A DNA stretch of 64,000 nt. It comes from RGIG250 sp964540025. Its GTDB lineage: Bacteria > Bacillota > Negativicutes > Selenomonadales > Selenomonadaceae. The notes beneath the pieces were generated by a model. The model saw nothing but the letters and a program-made list of their open reading frames with translations, did no database searches and was not told the origin of the DNA. Shown piece after piece: positions 15,291-24,622 of the stretch. Numbering within the stretch: position 1 is the stretch's first letter; each line of letters opens with the position of its first letter. Made by a program: the position numbers and the translations under genes. The DNA lies in the NCBI GenBank assembly GCA_964540025.1, contig CAZIKQ010000002.1, positions 60,557-124,556 of the forward strand, given 5' to 3'.

Positions 15291-17771
15291 ATGTTAAAGT
15301 ATAAACCTCGTGAAATAGAAAAAAAATGGCAAACTAAGTGGTCTGACAGTAAAATCTATAAGACGGAAATGTCTAAGGACAGGGAAAAGTATTACGTTTT
15401 GGAAATGTTTCCCTATCCGTCCGGTAATCTTCACATGGGACACGTCCGCAATTACTCTATAGGAGATGTTATTGCCCGCTATAAGACCATGGCTGGGTTT
15501 AACGTTATTCATCCCATGGGCTTTGATGCTTTTGGTATGCCTGCGGAGAATGCGGCAATAAAGAATAAGGTCCATCCTTCTGACTGGACCTTCTCCAATA
15601 TTGATAACATGAAGCGTCAGCAGCGGGAAATGGGTCTTTCCTACGATTGGGACAGGGAGGTAGAAACCTGCCGTCCCGATTATTATCGATGGACTCAGTG
15701 GATGTTTGAGACCTTTTATAAGCGCGGGCTTGCTTATAAAAAGGAAGCGTCTGTAAACTGGTGTGATACCTGTGGAACGGTTCTGGCTAATGAACAGGTA
15801 ATCGATGGAAAATGCTGGCGCTGTGATAATGATGTCCGAAAAAAGGCTCTTTCTCAGTGGTTCTTAAAGATCACCGCTTATGCTGATGAATTGAAAAAAG
15901 ATCTCGCTTTATTAAAGGGATGGCCGGAGCGAGTAAAAATCATGCAGGACAACTGGATCGGTCGGAGTGAAGGTCTGGAGTTTTCTTTTGATGTTCCTGA
16001 ATATGGAGAGAAAATTCCTGTCTATACCACCTGCGCTCATACTGTATTTGGCGTGACCTATGTTGTCCTTGCTGCCGAGCACCCGTTGGTGGAAAAGTTC
16101 ATTGTTGGCAAGGAAAATGAAAAGGAACTTCGCGCATTTGTAGAAGAAACAAAAAACAGCAGTGATATTGAGCGCACTTCTGCCGAGTCTGAAAAGAAGG
16201 GTATGTTCACCGGTGTTTATGCCGTTAATCCCGTAAACGGTAAAAAAATACCTGTTTGGGTGACTAACTATGTCCTATACGATTATGGTACTGGCGCAGT
16301 TATGGGCGTACCAACCGGTGATCAGAGAGATTTTCTGTTTGCCAAAAAATATAATCTTGAGCTGATTTTAACGGTTGATAATCCGGATTCGCCCATCGAT
16401 GAGAATAACATGACCGAGGCCTACGTTGAAACCGGTGTCATGGTTAATTCCGCCCAGTTTAATGGGATGAATTCTGACGACGCCAGAAAAGCCATAATTG
16501 ATTGGATGGTAGAGAAAAAACTTGGTGACGCTAAAGTCAAGGTTAATTACCGCCTCCGGGACTGGCTCATTTCCCGTCAAAGATATTGGGGCGCGCCTAT
16601 TCCCATTGTTTATTGTGAAAAGTGCGGCGAGCAGCTTGTTCCTGATGAACAGCTTCCTGTTCTGCTGCCCCAAAATGTATCCTTTGAACAGGGGTCTGTA
16701 TCTCCCCTGGCTCAGTGTGAGGAGTTTGTGCATTGCACGTGTCCAAAGTGCGGTGGTCCAGCCAGACGTGAGACGGATACGATGGATACATTTATTTGTT
16801 CCTCCTGGTATTACCTCCGGTATACTGATGCTCTCAATGGCAGAGAACCATTCTCCAGAGAGAAAGTGAATTATTGGGCGCCGGTTGACCAGTATATTGG
16901 CGGCATTGAACACGCTATTTTACATCTTCTTTACTCTCGGTTCTTTACGAAGGTGCTTCGTGACGAAGGATGGGTTAGTTTTGATGAGCCATTTACGAAC
17001 CTTTTGACGCAGGGTATGGTTCTAAAAGACGGCGGTAAAATGTCAAAATCCAAGGGAAATGTCGTATCTCCTGAGGAAATAATTGGTAAATACGGCGCTG
17101 ACACGGCCAGACTGTTTATACTTTTCGCCGCTCCCCCTGAGCGGGACTTAGATTGGAGCGACGACGGGGTAGAGGGAGCATTCCGGTTCCTCAATCGCGT
17201 GTGGAGAATTATTGACCAGTTCACTGACATGGTAAAGGCAGGCAGTGACCAATATGATGTATCGGTCTTAACGCCGGAAGAAAAGGAGCTCCGCCGTGTC
17301 CTTCATGCCACTATCAAGAAGGTAACAGCTGATATTGACGGCCGTTTCATGTTTAATACGGCAATCAGCTCAATTATGGAACTGGTGAATGCCTTCTATA
17401 AAGTCCAAGGCTCAGATAATGTTAATAAGAATCTTATCAGAGAGGTAGTATTTAGCTTAATCAAGCTGCTTGCTCCCTTTGCCCCACATATTGCTGATGA
17501 ACTTTGGGAGCTTACCGGTCATAACAGTAGCGTACACCTTGAGAAGTGGCCCTCGTATGAAGAAGCTGCCCTTGTTCAAAGTGAGGTTGAGGTTGTTCTT
17601 CAGGTGAATGGAAAGGTTCGTGGGCGCATCAACGTTCCGGCTGACCTTGACAAGGATGCTCTCGGTGAAGCAGCGATGAAACATCCAAGGGTTATGGAGT
17701 ATACTGCCTCGAAAGAAATAATTAAGGTTATCGCTGTTCCCAATAAACTGGTAAATATTGTTGTAAAGTAA
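15291..17771 (+). CDS. leuS: Leucyl-tRNA synthetase
   Basis: Charges tRNA-Leu and proofreads mischarged products in its CP1 editing domain. 826 residues, normal for bacterial LeuRS. HIGH motif in YPSGNLHMGHVRNY (near residue 45), two zinc-like Cys clusters (CDTCG...CWRC near 155 and CEKCG...CPKC near 445), editing domain between about 220 and 420, KMSKS in GGKMSKSKGNVV (about residue 583), then anticodon-binding and C-terminal domains. SD GAAGGAG precedes ATG 15291. Last gene before a terminator. Confidence 0.97.
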   Translation: MLKYKPREIEKKWQTKWSDSKIYKTEMSKDREKYYVLEMFPYPSGNLHMGHVRNYSIGDVIARYKTMAGFNVIHPMGFDAFGMPAENAAIKNKVHPSDWTFSNIDNMKRQQREMGLSYDWDREVETCRPDYYRWTQWMFETFYKRGLAYKKEASVNWCDTCGTVLANEQVIDGKCWRCDNDVRKKALSQWFLKITAYADELKKDLALLKGWPERVKIMQDNWIGRSEGLEFSFDVPEYGEKIPVYTTCAHTVFGVTYVVLAAEHPLVEKFIVGKENEKELRAFVEETKNSSDIERTSAESEKKGMFTGVYAVNPVNGKKIPVWVTNYVLYDYGTGAVMGVPTGDQRDFLFAKKYNLELILTVDNPDSPIDENNMTEAYVETGVMVNSAQFNGMNSDDARKAIIDWMVEKKLGDAKVKVNYRLRDWLISRQRYWGAPIPIVYCEKCGEQLVPDEQLPVLLPQNVSFEQGSVSPLAQCEEFVHCTCPKCGGPARRETDTMDTFICSSWYYLRYTDALNGREPFSREKVNYWAPVDQYIGGIEHAILHLLYSRFFTKVLRDEGWVSFDEPFTNLLTQGMVLKDGGKMSKSKGNVVSPEEIIGKYGADTARLFILFAAPPERDLDWSDDGVEGAFRFLNRVWRIIDQFTDMVKAGSDQYDVSVLTPEEKELRRVLHATIKKVTADIDGRFMFNTAISSIMELVNAFYKVQGSDNVNKNLIREVVFSLIKLLAPFAPHIADELWELTGHNSSVHLEKWPSYEEAALVQSEVEVVLQVNGKVRGRINVPADLDKDALGEAAMKHPRVMEYTASKEIIKVIAVPNKLVNIVVK

Positions 17772-17783
17772 TAAGCCATACTG

Positions 17784-17819
17784 AAAATACGCCGAGGTTT
17801 CCCGGCGTATTTTCTTTTA
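17784..17819 (+). terminator. Rho-independent terminator of leuS
   Basis: AAAATACGCCG (17784-17794) pairs with CGGCGTATTTT (17803-17813), followed by CTTTT. Directly behind the leuS stop. Confidence 0.85.
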
Positions 17820-17832
17820 CAGTAATTGACAA

Positions 17833-17860
17833 TTGACAAGGTCATATTTTGTTGTATGAT
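17833..17860 (+). promoter_or_regulatory. Promoter of folC and the O-antigen ligase-like gene
   Basis: Perfect TTGACA (17833-17838), 16-bp spacer, TATGAT (17855-17860). A second TTGACA at 17826-17831 makes a direct repeat of AATTGAC. Confidence 0.7.
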
Positions 17861-17898
17861 GAAAATGCTTGCACAATGTGTTGAGAGGAAGGATAGAA

Positions 17899-19203
17899 TT
17901 GACTTATACGGAGTCCCTTGAATACTTGAATGACCTGGCAAAATTTGGTATTAAACCCGGACTGGACAGAATCATCAGTCTGCTGAATAGATTGGACAAC
18001 CCGCAGAATAAATATAAGACTATTCATGTTACCGGCACCAACGGAAAAGGTTCCGTGACAAATATGCTGGCCTCAATTCTTTCTGTATCCGGCTGTTCTA
18101 CTGGAGCGTTTACTTCTCCGCATCTTTTTCGTTACAACGAGCGGATGACAATAAACGGTGGAGAAATCAGCGATGAAGATTTCGCAGGGATTGCAACCAT
18201 CGTCCGGGGATATGTTGAAGCAATGCTTGACGATAGTGAAGAGTGTCCCACGCAGTTTGAATTTCTGACTGCGATGGCCTTTTTTTATTTTGCCCGGAAG
18301 AGCGTGGATTATGCTGTTATCGAAGTAGGCCTTGGCGGACTTCTGGATTCAACGAATGTTGTTCAACCAGAAATAGCAGTTATAACCAATGTTACGCTGG
18401 AACACGCAGACAAATGCGGAGGAACATTAGAAGGAGTAGCGCACCATAAAGCCGGAATAATTAAGAATGGTATTCCAGTTGTCAGCGGAGCAGAGGGGAT
18501 AGCCGTAAATATTATTGCGAAAAGAGCCAATGAGCTGAAGTCTCCATTGTATTTGAACGGGAAAGGTTTCAGCGTAAAAAAAATCAGTGATGATCCTGAT
18601 GGGATGAGGCTCGTTTATGAGGAAAGCGGCAATATGGAATTATCTTACGGCTTGAAAATGCTGGCAGATTATCAGGTTGGCAATAGTGCGATTGCCGTGA
18701 AGGCAGCCAGGCTTATCTCACAAAAAGACGACAGGATCACAACGGACTCAATAATTAAGGGAATGAAAAATGCTTTTTGGCCAGGCCGGTTTGAGGTGTT
18801 TTCACTTAGAGGGCATAAGATTGTAATTGACGGTGCCCACAATCCTGCAGGCGTGGAAGCGCTTCGCCGTAGTCTTGATTTAAGGTTCCCGAATGAAAAA
18901 AGATTGTACCTATTGGGCATATTAAGGGATAAAGCTGTTGCATCTATGATAGGTTTATTACTAAGACCTGGCGACAGGGTAGTAGTGACATCACCCGATT
19001 CTGACAGAGCGGCGACACCGGAGGAAATTGCCGGAAGAATTCACGATGCCGAAGTAATTGCTGTGTCAGGTGAGAGAGCGCGTGCTCTGGATATAGCAAT
19101 TGAGCGGCAAAACCATGATGAGCTCCTTGTGGTAACTGGCTCGCTGTATCTCATTGGGTACATACGAAAAATTCTGACAAAAAAGCTGGGAGGGAACAGG
19201 TAG
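17899..19203 (+). CDS. folC: Folylpolyglutamate synthase / dihydrofolate synthase
   Basis: Adds glutamate to dihydropteroate and to reduced folates (Mur-ligase superfamily). 434 residues. The ATP-binding loop is HVTGTNGKGSV near residue 50, with TSPHLFRYNERM, the VIEVGLGGLLDSTNV metal/ATP motif and DGAHNPAG in the C-terminal domain. TTG 17899 is chosen because AGGAAGG lies 5 nt upstream and the start MTYTESLEYL matches where the family normally begins; an in-frame TTG at 17869 has no SD. The next gene starts 3 nt after the stop. Confidence 0.94.
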   Translation: MTYTESLEYLNDLAKFGIKPGLDRIISLLNRLDNPQNKYKTIHVTGTNGKGSVTNMLASILSVSGCSTGAFTSPHLFRYNERMTINGGEISDEDFAGIATIVRGYVEAMLDDSEECPTQFEFLTAMAFFYFARKSVDYAVIEVGLGGLLDSTNVVQPEIAVITNVTLEHADKCGGTLEGVAHHKAGIIKNGIPVVSGAEGIAVNIIAKRANELKSPLYLNGKGFSVKKISDDPDGMRLVYEESGNMELSYGLKMLADYQVGNSAIAVKAARLISQKDDRITTDSIIKGMKNAFWPGRFEVFSLRGHKIVIDGAHNPAGVEALRRSLDLRFPNEKRLYLLGILRDKAVASMIGLLLRPGDRVVVTSPDSDRAATPEEIAGRIHDAEVIAVSGERARALDIAIERQNHDELLVVTGSLYLIGYIRKILTKKLGGNR

Positions 19204-19206
19204 CTT

Positions 19207-20442
19207 ATGGAATCATCAAGCGAAATTCATATTGCTGATGAAAAAAGGCGAAAGCTTTGTATGGTGGCAGTTTATGCCGAAGCCTTCTTTGTAGCTTTAT
19301 CACCTTGGGCGGCTACCTTAGCGCTTGCTTTAGGTGTGCTCCTGTGGTTATACAGATTCGTTAAAAATCCTGAAAGAAAATTTGAAAGAACGAAAGTGGA
19401 CAAATTCATCCTGGTTTTTTTCATCCTTAGTGGACTTTCAGTTTTCGGGGCAATGGATCCATACTTTAGCTTTTACAATTGGTATAATTTGGTAGGGGCG
19501 TATGTCTTAACCTATGAGCTGGTTGTTCAAAACTTAAAAACCAGGGAAGAAGTGATAAAACTTGCGTACATATTAGGGAGCAGCGCTATCCTGGTGATAT
19601 TGTATGGCTATTATCAATATGTATTTGGTATAGATATCTCCGATGTTGCCTGGGTGGATGCTAATATATATCCGGAATTAAGGAAGAGGGTATTTTCAAC
19701 CTGGGTAAATCCCAACATTCTTGCAGGTTATTTGAACGAGGTTATCTGTGTCATAGTCGTTCTGTTATCCAGGGCAAAGAACAACAGAAACAAAATACTT
19801 CTGAGTGTATTTGCCATAGCAGCAGGTATATGTTTGGCGATGACGTATGCCAGAGGGGCAATTTTTTCACTTGGAATAATACTGGCTGTATACGGTATTG
19901 TAAAAGACCGGAGAATTTTATACGCCTCCCTTACTATTGGTATAATTGCATTGGCGCTTAGTCCGGCGCTTTTGGACAGGCTTACAACGATTTTCACCAG
20001 AATGGATACTTCTTCAGAAATGAGGCTGGCAATTTGGGAGGCAACAATCTGGATGATAATTGAGCAGCCATTTTTTGGTATAGGCTGGGGGATGTATTGG
20101 ATGGTGTATCGTTATTATGACTTCTATATAAATGATCCCAGCATAACAATATACCATGCTCATAATATGTACCTTAATTTTTTCGCTGAGATAGGTATTG
20201 CTGGCGCCCTTTCTTTCTTTTATGTTTTTTTTGCAGCAATCAGAACCGGCTTTAATAAGGGGAAAGGGGAGGAAGCAGACGATGCAACGCTGTTTTCCAA
20301 TGGACTGGCGTTGGCACTTGTCTCGGTTGCGCTGGGGGGATTGACAGATAATGTTGTGTTTAACATCCCCACATCTATGCTCCTATGGTTCACGATGGCT
20401 TTGATTATGAAAAAAGAAGCCCTTTGCACTTTACAAAACTAG
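19207..20442 (+). CDS. O-antigen ligase/polymerase-like membrane protein (Wzy_C/WaaL superfamily)
   Basis: 411 residues, about ten hydrophobic segments, placing it in the inner membrane. The family joins or polymerises lipid-linked glycans on the periplasmic face. Visible family features are FSTWVNPNILAGYL, the TYARGAIFSLG helix start, RLAIWEATIWMI and the conserved HAHNMYLNFFAEIG loop with the key His. Starts 3 nt after folC, so co-transcribed, though the pairing has no obvious functional link. Its presence fits a diderm envelope with surface polysaccharide. Whether it ligates O-antigen to lipid A core or serves another glycan or glycoprotein cannot be told from sequence. Confidence 0.8.
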   Translation: MESSSEIHIADEKRRKLCMVAVYAEAFFVALSPWAATLALALGVLLWLYRFVKNPERKFERTKVDKFILVFFILSGLSVFGAMDPYFSFYNWYNLVGAYVLTYELVVQNLKTREEVIKLAYILGSSAILVILYGYYQYVFGIDISDVAWVDANIYPELRKRVFSTWVNPNILAGYLNEVICVIVVLLSRAKNNRNKILLSVFAIAAGICLAMTYARGAIFSLGIILAVYGIVKDRRILYASLTIGIIALALSPALLDRLTTIFTRMDTSSEMRLAIWEATIWMIIEQPFFGIGWGMYWMVYRYYDFYINDPSITIYHAHNMYLNFFAEIGIAGALSFFYVFFAAIRTGFNKGKGEEADDATLFSNGLALALVSVALGGLTDNVVFNIPTSMLLWFTMALIMKKEALCTLQN

Positions 20443-20694
20443 AATGATAATGTGTACGTTGTCCATTTATAGTGGACAAATATTTACCTGTATACAAAAG
20501 TACAAAAACCATCGGATTTTTTATGGAATTTGATAGCCCCACATAATATGGGGTATTTACTGTTCATTAACCACAATATATAGTGTCATTTTCTAAAATT
20601 AATGTATAAAGATATATGTGGTAACTAACAGATGACACACTTCTGCCTTGTTGAAAAATTTGTATTTTTTGCCGTAAAAACAGTGCGTTTGTCC

Positions 20695-20723
20695 TTGACT
20701 GTGTCTCTTGCTCGTGGTATATT
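20695..20723 (+). promoter_or_regulatory. Promoter of the propionate operon
   Basis: TTGACT (20695-20700), exactly 17 bp, TATATT (20718-20723). It is among the best sigma-70 matches in the window and stands about 150 nt before the first gene, leaving a long untranslated leader. Confidence 0.75.
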
Positions 20724-20844
20724 ATTCGCAGGTAAGGTCTGTCAAGCATCGAAGGTAAATGTGTATATATATTTCATTTGTTACTGCGGGGTTTTCAAAT
20801 GGATTTCGTTACGCATTGATACAGATGTGAGACTGGCAAATATA

Positions 20845-20860
20845 GGGTTGTAGTCAACCC
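20845..20860 (+). promoter_or_regulatory. Leader hairpin just upstream of the scpC ribosome-binding site
   Basis: Perfect arms GGGTTG (20845-20850) and CAACCC (20855-20860), loop TAGT, ending 6 nt before the GAGGGAGGA SD. It may stabilise the 5' end or influence ribosome access; the role is inferred. Confidence 0.45.
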
Positions 20861-20881
20861 GAAATGAGGGAGGATTTCTTA

Positions 20882-22387
20882 ATGATTGATATCACTGATC
20901 GCGTACTAAACGCTGAATTGCGCGGCAAGATCACCACTGCTGAAGAAGCAGCAATGTACATCAAGCCAAACATGAACGTTGGTACATCTGGATTCACTCC
21001 GTCCGGTTATCCTAAAGCGGTTCCTGTTGCTCTTGCCGAGCGCATGAAGAAGGAGCCGTTCAAGATTAACCTTTGGACTGGTGCGTCCGTAGGCCCTGAG
21101 CTTGATGCAGTTCTGGCCTCAGTTGATGGTGTAAACTTCCGTATGCCCTATCAGACCAATAGCGATATGCGTAACGCCATTAACGCTAACAGAGTTCAGT
21201 ATCAGGATCTCCATCTTAGCGAAGCTGCTCAGCTGGCTCGTTACGGCTACATCGGCGGCGGCACTCTTGATGTTGCAATCGTCGAAGCATGCATGATCAC
21301 CAAGGAAGGTTATATCATTCCGACTACTTCTCTTGGTAATACTGCAAGTTATGTAAAGCAGGCTAAGAAAGTTATTGTTGAAGTCAATACTACCCAGCCG
21401 GTAGAATTCTTCGGTATGCATGATGTTTACGTACCAGAGGATCCTCCGTATCGTATGCCCCTCAATGTTGTAGCTTCCGATACCCGCATCGGTAAGCCGT
21501 ATGTTGAATGCCCGCTTGACAAGATCGTAGCTGTTGTTCCGTGTGACGTTCCGGATAACACTCGCCCTCTGGGTGCAATTGATGATGATTCCCGGGCTAT
21601 GTCCAAGAATCTGCTCGACTTCCTTGATGCAGAAATCGCTGCTGGCCGTATGCCTAAGAATCTCCTTCCGCTCCAGTCCGGCGTTGGAAGCGTAGCTAAC
21701 GCCGTTATCGGCGGATTCGTTGATTCTGACAAGGAGCACCTTACAGTTTATACTGAGGTTATTCAGGACGGTATGTTTGACCTTATCGATGCTGGTAAGC
21801 TCGACTTTGCTTCTGGTACTGCTCTTAGTCCGTCCCCAGATGGACAGAAGAAGCTCTATGGTAACTTCAATTTCTATGCTCCGAAGCTTTTGCTCCGTCC
21901 GCAGGAAATTTCCAACAGCCCGGAAATCGTTCGTCGTATTGGCGTTATCGCTATGAACACGGCAATTGAGTGCGATATCTATGGTAATGTTAACTCCACC
22001 CGTATCAATGGTTTCCGTCTGATGAACGGTATTGGCGGTTCCGGTGACTTTGCTCGTAACGGTTACCTTTCCGTATTCTTCACCGTTTCCAGCGCGAAGA
22101 AGGGCGCGGTTTCCTCCATCGTTCCGATGGTTTCCCATCAGGATCATGGCGCTCAGGACGTCGACCTCATCGTTACGGAGCAGGGTGTCGCAGATCTCCG
22201 CGGCAAGTCCTCAAAACAGCGTGCAAAGGAAATCATTGCAGTTTCCAGTCCGGAGTACAGGGATCAGCTGCAGGATTACTTCGATCGCGCTTGCGCAGCT
22301 ACCAAGAATGCCGATAAGCCGCATCTCCTCAACGAGGCGCTTAGCTGGCATGTTAATGCCCTAGAAAAAGGTACCATGAAAAAATAA
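20882..22387 (+). CDS. scpC: Succinate/propionyl-CoA:CoA transferase (acetyl-CoA hydrolase/transferase family)
   Basis: Moves CoA between propionyl-CoA and succinate, releasing propionate and feeding succinyl-CoA to the mutase. 501 residues, cytoplasmic. Family marks: VGTSGFTPSGYPKAVP near the N-terminus, the catalytic glutamate in VYTEVIQDGM, the glycine loop GIGGSGDFARNGYLSV and TEQGVADLRGKS near the C-terminus. ATG 20882 follows GAGGGAGGA at good spacing. First gene of the mutase/decarboxylase operon, which makes propionyl/succinyl exchange far likelier than acetyl-CoA hydrolysis. Arg codons are almost only CGT/CGC and Leu favours CTC/CTT, unlike neighbouring operons. Confidence 0.88.
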   Translation: MIDITDRVLNAELRGKITTAEEAAMYIKPNMNVGTSGFTPSGYPKAVPVALAERMKKEPFKINLWTGASVGPELDAVLASVDGVNFRMPYQTNSDMRNAINANRVQYQDLHLSEAAQLARYGYIGGGTLDVAIVEACMITKEGYIIPTTSLGNTASYVKQAKKVIVEVNTTQPVEFFGMHDVYVPEDPPYRMPLNVVASDTRIGKPYVECPLDKIVAVVPCDVPDNTRPLGAIDDDSRAMSKNLLDFLDAEIAAGRMPKNLLPLQSGVGSVANAVIGGFVDSDKEHLTVYTEVIQDGMFDLIDAGKLDFASGTALSPSPDGQKKLYGNFNFYAPKLLLRPQEISNSPEIVRRIGVIAMNTAIECDIYGNVNSTRINGFRLMNGIGGSGDFARNGYLSVFFTVSSAKKGAVSSIVPMVSHQDHGAQDVDLIVTEQGVADLRGKSSKQRAKEIIAVSSPEYRDQLQDYFDRACAATKNADKPHLLNEALSWHVNALEKGTMKK

Positions 22388-22405
22388 TAGGAGGGTACAA
22401 AAATT

Positions 22406-24076
22406 ATGAGCAATGAACAAATTAAAGCTGGCTTGGAAGCCTACAATGCACAGGTAGAGAAGGCAATCGCAAAGTTCCCCGAGCGTGCTCACGTTCCGGA
22501 GCAGCGTATCTACACCCCGCTTGATTGCGAGGGTGACTACATGGAGAAGAGCGGTTTCCCTGGAAACTATCCCTTCACCCGCGGCGTACAGCCGACCATG
22601 TATCGCGGCAAGTTCTGGACCATGCGTATGTACGCAGGCTTCTCGACAGCTAAAGCCTCCAACGAGCGCTATCGCTATCTGATTGCCAATGGCGGAACTG
22701 GTCTTTCCTGCGCATTCGACCTCCCGACTCAGATCGGTTATGACTCTGATGATCCGATTTCCGAGGGTGAAGTTGGTAAAGTCGGCGTTGCTATCGACTC
22801 CCTCGCTGATATGGAAGTCCTTTTCGATCAGATTGATCTTGGCAAGGTATCCACTTCCATGACCATCAATGCTCCGGCGTCCGTACTGCTTTGCATGTAC
22901 ATTGCAGTTGCTGAAGAACAGGGTGTTTCGGCCGATCAGTTGCGCGGTACGATTCAGAACGATATTCTGAAAGAGTATGCTGCCCGCGGCACTTACATCT
23001 TCCCGCCGCGTCCGTCCATGCGTCTCATTACCAACATCTTCGAGTATTGCTCTCAGAATGTTCCGAAATGGAATACCATCTCCATTTCCGGTTACCATAT
23101 CCGTGAGGCTGGTTCCACTGCTTCTCAGGAAATCGCATTCACTATCGCCGATGGTATCGCATATGTAGATGCAGCTATCAAGGCTGGTCTTGATGTCGAT
23201 GCTTTTGCTGGCCGTCTTTCCTTCTTCTGGAACGCTCACAACAACGTTCTGGAGGAAGTTGCAAAGTTCCGTGCTTCCCGCCGTGTATGGGCTAAAGTCA
23301 TGAAGGAGCGTTTTGGCGCCAAGAAGGACAAGAGCATGATGCTCCGCGTTCATACTCAGACCGCTGGCTCCATGCTGACTGCTCAGCAGCCGAACAACAA
23401 CATTGTTCGCGTTGCTCTCCAGACTGCCGCTGCTGTAATGGGTGGCACCCAGTCCCTCCACACCAACTCCAAGGATGAGGCTCTTGCTCTTCCGACCCAG
23501 GAGTCGGTCACCATCGCCCTCCGCACTCAGCAAATCGTTGCTAACGAGTCCGGTCTTGCTGACGTTATTGATCCGCTCGCTGGTTCCTACTATGTAGAAG
23601 CTATGACCGATCGCATCGAGAAGGAAGCTTGGGAGTACATCAAGAAGATTGATGAACTCGGCGGCGCTGTATCTGCTATTGAGAAAGGTTACATCCAGAA
23701 GGAAATTCAGGATTCTGCTTACAAGTGGCAGATGGACGTTGAGAACAAACGCCGCATTATAGTTGGCGTCAACGAGTATGTCATTGAGGAAGAGCCGCCT
23801 AAGGGGCTTCTTAAAGTCGATGCTTCCGTTGGTGTTGAGCAGTGCAAGAAGCTGGCCGATCTGAAGGCTGGCAAGCCGATCAACAAGATGACAAAAGGTC
23901 GTGACAACGACGCTGTCAAGGCTGCTTTGGCAGAACTGAAAGAGGCTTGCGGAAACGACAATGAGAACCTCATGCCGCACATTCTGAAGGCTGTTAAGAC
24001 GTATGCCACGCTCGGAGAAATCTGCAACGTTATGCGCGAAGTCTTCGGTCTCTATGAGGCGCATGTCAGCCTGTAA
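22406..24076 (+). CDS. mcmA1: Methylmalonyl-CoA mutase, large (catalytic TIM-barrel) subunit
   Basis: Interconverts succinyl-CoA and (R)-methylmalonyl-CoA by an adenosylcobalamin radical mechanism. 556 residues holding only the substrate-binding barrel: TRGVQPTMYRGKFWTMR, YAGFSTAKASNERYRYL, MTINAPASVLL, HTQTAGSMLTAQQP and QSLHTNSKDEALALPTQES are typical. There is no C-terminal B12-binding domain; the gene 62 nt downstream supplies it, so this is the split, archaeal-like arrangement. SD AGGAGG lies before ATG 22406, 18 nt after scpC. Codon bias is extreme. Isobutyryl-CoA mutase is related, but the epimerase and decarboxylase neighbours settle the role. Confidence 0.93.
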   Translation: MSNEQIKAGLEAYNAQVEKAIAKFPERAHVPEQRIYTPLDCEGDYMEKSGFPGNYPFTRGVQPTMYRGKFWTMRMYAGFSTAKASNERYRYLIANGGTGLSCAFDLPTQIGYDSDDPISEGEVGKVGVAIDSLADMEVLFDQIDLGKVSTSMTINAPASVLLCMYIAVAEEQGVSADQLRGTIQNDILKEYAARGTYIFPPRPSMRLITNIFEYCSQNVPKWNTISISGYHIREAGSTASQEIAFTIADGIAYVDAAIKAGLDVDAFAGRLSFFWNAHNNVLEEVAKFRASRRVWAKVMKERFGAKKDKSMMLRVHTQTAGSMLTAQQPNNNIVRVALQTAAAVMGGTQSLHTNSKDEALALPTQESVTIALRTQQIVANESGLADVIDPLAGSYYVEAMTDRIEKEAWEYIKKIDELGGAVSAIEKGYIQKEIQDSAYKWQMDVENKRRIIVGVNEYVIEEEPPKGLLKVDASVGVEQCKKLADLKAGKPINKMTKGRDNDAVKAALAELKEACGNDNENLMPHILKAVKTYATLGEICNVMREVFGLYEAHVSL

Positions 24077-24137
24077 TCCAGAGGTTGATTGTAAGACTCT
24101 AAAAGCAGGTTAAAATCTATGTTGGAGGGAAATTCAA

Positions 24138-24527
24138 ATGGCAGTAAAAGTATTGGTTGCAAAACCTGGTTTGGATGGTCATGATCGTGGCGCAAAGGTT
24201 GTTGCCCGCGCACTTCGCGATGCTGGCTTTGAAGTAGTATACACTGGTCTCCGTCAGACTCCGGAACAGATCGCTGAGGCTGCTCTGCAGGAGGATGTTC
24301 AGGTTGTTGCAATGAGCATCCTTTCTGGCGCTCATCCGCATCTCTTCCCGAAGGTTGTTGACCTTGTCCGTGAGAAGGGCCTCAAGGATGCCCTGATCAT
24401 CGGCGGCGGCGTTATTCCGGATGGCGACATCCCGGCCCTCAAAGAGGCTGGCATCGCTGAAGTGTTCACCCCGGGTACTCCGACTGGCGATATCGTCAAG
24501 TTCATCAATGAGCACGTAAAGAAGTAA
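24138..24527 (+). CDS. mcmA2: Methylmalonyl-CoA mutase, small (B12-binding) subunit
   Basis: 129 residues forming one Rossmann-like cobalamin-binding domain. The base-off signature is complete: GLDGHDRGAKV (D-x-H-x-x-G, His is the lower axial cobalt ligand), SILSG and IIGGGVIPDGD. It docks on the large subunit encoded just upstream to give the active mutase. SD GGAGG precedes ATG 24138. A hairpin follows before meaB. Confidence 0.94.
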   Translation: MAVKVLVAKPGLDGHDRGAKVVARALRDAGFEVVYTGLRQTPEQIAEAALQEDVQVVAMSILSGAHPHLFPKVVDLVREKGLKDALIIGGGVIPDGDIPALKEAGIAEVFTPGTPTGDIVKFINEHVKK

Positions 24528-24559
24528 TTTGCTCTTAAGGTATATTTGTTAGAGACTTT

Positions 24560-24590
24560 GCCCTCTTTGAATTTAATATTCAGAGAGGGC
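24560..24590 (+). terminator. Intra-operon hairpin between mcmA2 and meaB (partial terminator?)
   Basis: GCCCTCTTTGAAT (24560-24572), loop TTAAT, ATTCAGAGAGGGC (24578-24590): 13 bp with one G-T pair. It is followed by ATGGTTTTATGG rather than a full T-run, so it likely reduces or processes the transcript rather than ending it. Confidence 0.55.
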
Positions 24591-24622
24591 ATGGTTTTAT
24601 GGTGTCAAAGGTGGTGCAATAT

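Larger units (their letters stand above)
20443..20881. other. Long intergenic region before the propionate operon
   Basis: AT-rich, no convincing gene. It holds TTGTCCA/TGGACAA arms at 20459-20479, which could be a weak terminator; a small hairpin CCCCA...TGGGG at 20537-20553; an ACCACA/TGTGGT inverted pair further on; then the promoter at 20695-20723 and a leader of about 150 nt. A 23-codon frame at 20759-20830 has a poorly spaced SD and is not called. Confidence 0.5.

Noticed and set aside
20759..20830. 23-codon frame in the propionate-operon leader
   Set aside because: SD is too close to the ATG and composition is unremarkable; treated as chance.
21119..22147. 342-codon open frame antisense to scpC
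   Set aside because: Same cause as above; the sense strand encodes a clear CoA transferase.
22361..24064. 567-codon open frame on the minus strand, antisense to mcmA1
   Set aside because: It is a by-product of codon bias: the sense gene hardly uses the codons whose complements are stops. No plausible SD or protein family, and the sense gene is unmistakable.
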